Shown: positions 61,724-64,000 of the stretch, in pieces
Position numbering within the stretch: position 1 is the first letter of the stretch
Layout of the letters: every line of letters begins with the position of its first letter
DNA from: Rotaria sp. Silwood1
Taxonomy: Eukaryota > Rotifera > Eurotatoria > Philodinida > Philodinidae
Assembly (NCBI GenBank): GCA_905250075.1
Contig: CAJNOP010000193.1
Coordinates: 186,001 to 250,000, forward strand
DNA length: 64,000 nucleotides
Reading direction: 5' to 3'
Notes under the pieces: generated by a model
Database searches by the model: none
What the model was told of the DNA's origin: nothing
The model's input: the letters and a program-made list of their open reading frames with translations, nothing else
Program-made: the position numbers and the translations under genes

Positions 61724-62020
61724 ACTTCATGCTTTCCTCTACAATGTCTATTGCTCGGAAAATACATCACGACAAACTGGATTGAGTCAAGTAGCATTAA
61801 ACTAAGAGAATATATACAAAAAATTTTCTCTACCGAATGAGCCTACAGAAAAGCAAAAGTGTGGTGGAGAACGATTGCTCCACCTTTCTTTAAATAAATA
61901 TCAACGATCCATTGCTATAATAAATTGATTCAACGCATGGAAACATCTACTTTTCTAGATAGTGTACACGACACTTTGTGTAAATTCTCTTCATACTACC
62001 TACTGGAAACCCATTAAAAA
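61724..62020. other. Upstream region of the ABC transporter gene
   Basis: Nothing recognised apart from AT-rich promoter-like sequence. Confidence 0.4.
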
Positions 62021-63330
62021 ATGGGAAAAGGAAGTAAGCAAATCTCCGATCGCTTCGTATCAGGTGTGTCAACCGCAAATATTTCAATGTCTTTTTAGGT
62101 AAGGATGGTTTGAGTGAAAAGCATAGCATTGGTGGCATTTATACGGAAAAAGATACTGAAATTTCTCACCTGCGAACGTTTCTTAACTCTTTGCCTTATC
62201 TTTGGCCTCCCAATCAACCGCGCTTGCGGATTGAGTTTTTACTATCGATGGTTTTCATGATTGCAGCTACTACATCCGAGCTATATAGTCCTATACCGAT
62301 GCGAAGAATCGTTATGGTGATGACTCAAGCAACGGCTAATTCTTCGATCGATGCGTCTATCACATTTCCCGTGAAGGACTTTCTTCTCTTTGGATTGGCT
62401 ATCGTTGGTACCGCACTTTTCCCGCAATTACGTGACTTTTTCTTTGCTGGTGTCAGTGTAGAAGCAGAGCGCTCTGTGTGCATGGATACATTTCGTCATT
62501 TGCAACGACTATCGCTGTCTTTTCATCTACGACGAGAAACAGGTGGCCTCTTGCGAGCTGTCACGCGTGGCGCAGGCACGAATTCAGCGTTGATTAAATC
62601 AACTGTATTCATTCTTTTTCCAATGTTTCTGAGATTCTTAGTCATCACTATTATATTTGGAGTTCTTTTCCAATGGTATTTCTTTGTTTTCACTATGATA
62701 TCGGTTATCGGCTATATCTTATGCACGATTATGGGCACTAAATGGAGAGACAAGTACCGACGTATTATGAATGAAAAGGACAACGAAAAGAACACCAGAA
62801 TGATAGGTAAGATCATAATTCAAAATTCCAGTACTAATGAATACACTTTAATATATTACGAGGCATTCGAAATTTGAATTCCTTTGAAGCACTTTTGGGC
62901 CCTAAAAGTATGAAATTTTTCAAGTTTTTTCTACTCTTAAGTTAACAGGAACCTTGAAAAATGAAGAAGAAAGCAAATCACTTTTTATTTTGATTCTAGC
63001 TTATTTTCGTACACCAGAAATTAAGTGAGAGTGTGGGTATGGATATCAAAAAGCGTGACGTCCACTCATACCCTAAGTATTTGTATATATTTTGAAAGCT
63101 TATTTTAAGTCATCGTCAAAATTAAATGTTTCAGAATGATAAACAAAATAAATTGTTCAAACTATTCTCTTTAAAATACTGTCAATATGAGAATGAAATT
63201 CTGTATTTGCTTGTACTGTTTTCTTTTGTTTATCAATCAGACGCTTTTCAACATGGGCATACGTTGAAAGACGCTTGGGTTAATTTGCTTTTATTTTCTT
63301 TTTTTTTAAGCAACAAGTACAACTGTTTTT
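62021..63330 (+). CDS. Atm1/ABCB6-7-type ABC transporter, 5' part only
   Basis: A short first exon (62021-62033, MGKG) joins through a 65-nt intron (GTAAGC...TTTTTAG) to a long exon 62099-62806. The joined frame begins MGKGSKDGLSEKHSIGG and continues into a transmembrane domain with LRIEFLLSMVFMIAATTSEL. It then has FFFAGVSVEAERSVCMDTFR, HLQRLSLSFHLRRETGGLLR and YRRIMNEKDNEKN. These are hallmarks of half-transporters of the Atm1/ABCB6/ABCB7/HMT1 group, which act in mitochondria or vacuole-like organelles on glutathione or heme-related substrates. A third exon may begin at 63241 (DAFQHGHTLK, matching the family's D[AS]LxxxETVK) but loses similarity after about ten residues. The nucleotide-binding domain with Walker A and B is not in the window. 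Telomere-like palindromes at 63027 (in the presumed intron) and 63438 make truncation plausible. Partial gene or pseudogene. Confidence 0.75.
63027..63073. repeat. Telomere-like palindrome
   Basis: The G arm GAGAGTGTGGGTATGGATAT and C arm TCCACTCATACCC are separated by about 15 bp, in the presumed second intron of the ABC transporter gene. Confidence 0.6.
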
Positions 63331-63437
63331 CATTTTCAATTGTTAATTAATCTGTTTACTTCAGTTGAAGGAGTGATGCCTCACATTAACTGAACTCTCT
63401 TTAATCATGCGATGTTCGTTGTGGTACACAAATCCAT

Positions 63438-63516
63438 GAGGGTGTGGGATGTGGTTGTGATTGTGATTGTGCACGAAGTTAGTATGTACCCCACACTCAT
63501 ATACCCACATCCACAC
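63438..63516. repeat. Telomere-like palindrome
   Basis: The G arm GAGGGTGTGGGATGTGGTTG is followed by GTGATTGTGATTGTG, a short loop and a C arm with CCCCACACTC and ACCCACATCCACAC. Confidence 0.75.
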
Positions 63517-63539
63517 GCTGACTGAACGATAGAATGCGT

Positions 63540-63612
63540 TTCTAGTTTAATGGTAGAATATCTACCCGAATAGCAGGAGACGCGCCGCTCGAGCCTTGTG
63601 TAGCGGTCATCT
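63540..63612 (+). repeat. tRNA-Gly-like block
   Basis: GCGTTTCTAGTTTAATGGTAGAATATCT resembles the 5' half of a glycine tRNA (A box TAGTTTAATGG), and CGCTCGAGCC stands where the B box should be. The anticodon stem does not pair, so it is a pseudogene or SINE head rather than a working tRNA. Confidence 0.4.
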
Positions 63613-64000
63613 TTTTCTACATTCTGTTATCATACCATCTCGCTCTACGGACATTGTAGTGACAACATACAGAAATAAAATATATACTAACAGGCTGCTT
63701 TTTAATCTGATACATTTGATAGATCTCATTGCTGCTTTCATCATACTTAAAAGTGAGCGTTTTCATGAGCTTCTCGTAGTTTTCAATTATATGACCTCTC
63801 GGTCTAGGAAAAATTCTTGCAGTCTCAACGCAAATAAAGAATACTCAAAGGCGCAAACTACGGTGTTTTAACCGTCAAAATATTTCAATGTAGTTTTGTC
63901 TTCATCGAAAAGAAGGCATTGCGAGTATTGGTATCTTATGGTAAAATTTTCAACAAGTTGATTCCATGAAACAGTATTTTCATAGCTTTCTTACAAAACT
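63613..64000. other. Window end, no supported gene
   Basis: A 91-codon frame from 63596 has no recognisable domain. No continuation of the ABC transporter is seen. Confidence 0.4.

Noticed and set aside
62064-62098. 35-nt intron in the ABC transporter gene
   Set aside because: The upstream donor at 62034 gives a 65-nt intron of usual size with consistent phase.
63540-63612. Functional glycine tRNA gene
   Set aside because: Anticodon stem and acceptor stem do not pair and the B box is altered.

Overview
The window looks like nuclear DNA of a metazoan with a low GC content, most likely a bdelloid rotifer of the Rotaria type. The reasons are: (i) many stretches of the hexamer TGTGGG, described as the bdelloid telomere repeat; (ii) short GT-AG introns, mostly 45-70 nt; (iii) the gene families present (secreted NHL propeller, single-exon LamG protein, RING plus kinesin-light-chain-type TPR protein, rhodopsin-like GPCR with a DQY motif, peritrophin-type chitin-binding protein, SLC22 and Atm1-type ABC transporters). 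The species call is inference; nothing here proves it.

Layout. 1-2640 is gene-poor with a decayed coding remnant. 2650-3560 (-) is an NHL propeller gene. 4480-9550 holds motif-rich patches and small inverted-repeat elements but no convincing gene. 10617-11940 (+) is a three-exon gene for a protein beginning MGSGCC. 12600-21300 is gene-poor with decayed coding remnants and a foldback MITE. 21308-22147 (+) is a secreted LamG protein. 23770-23869 is an assembly gap flanked by an identical 47-bp sequence. 24449-27526 (-) is a 14-exon gene of unknown family. 31069-32088 (+) is a GPCR. 32440-32880 is a broken TPR gene fragment. 33922-36238 (-) is a decayed SLC22-type transporter. 37978-41067 (+) is a five-exon RING/TRAF-zinc-finger/TPR protein. 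44721-48345 (+) is a decayed Src-type SH3-SH2-kinase gene, split by a 1.26-kb hAT-like element and cut off by a telomere-like palindrome. 50918-58541 (+) is a chitin-binding protein gene with two introns over 3 kb, one carrying a 1-kb palindrome and a second assembly gap. 59265-59893 is a long TGTGGG/CCCACA array. 62021 onward (+) is the 5' part of an Atm1/ABCB6-7-type ABC transporter.

The most unusual property is a family of about 20 short interstitial telomere-like palindromes. In every two-armed case the G-rich strand (GGGTGT...) comes first and the C-rich strand (...ACACCC) follows after a unique loop, which is the head-to-head polarity of joined chromosome ends. They occur about once per 3 kb, and several sit exactly at the edge of truncated gene fragments. 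The second unusual property is a set of patches, each filled with its own private short motif in both orientations. Alongside are clean hairpin MITEs with intact target duplications (8 bp twice, TA once).

The genes do not form an obvious pathway. They are independent loci, several of them pseudogenes, in a repeat-damaged region. Coordinates of spliced genes come from hand splicing; in the complete genes reported the reading phase was checked at every junction.
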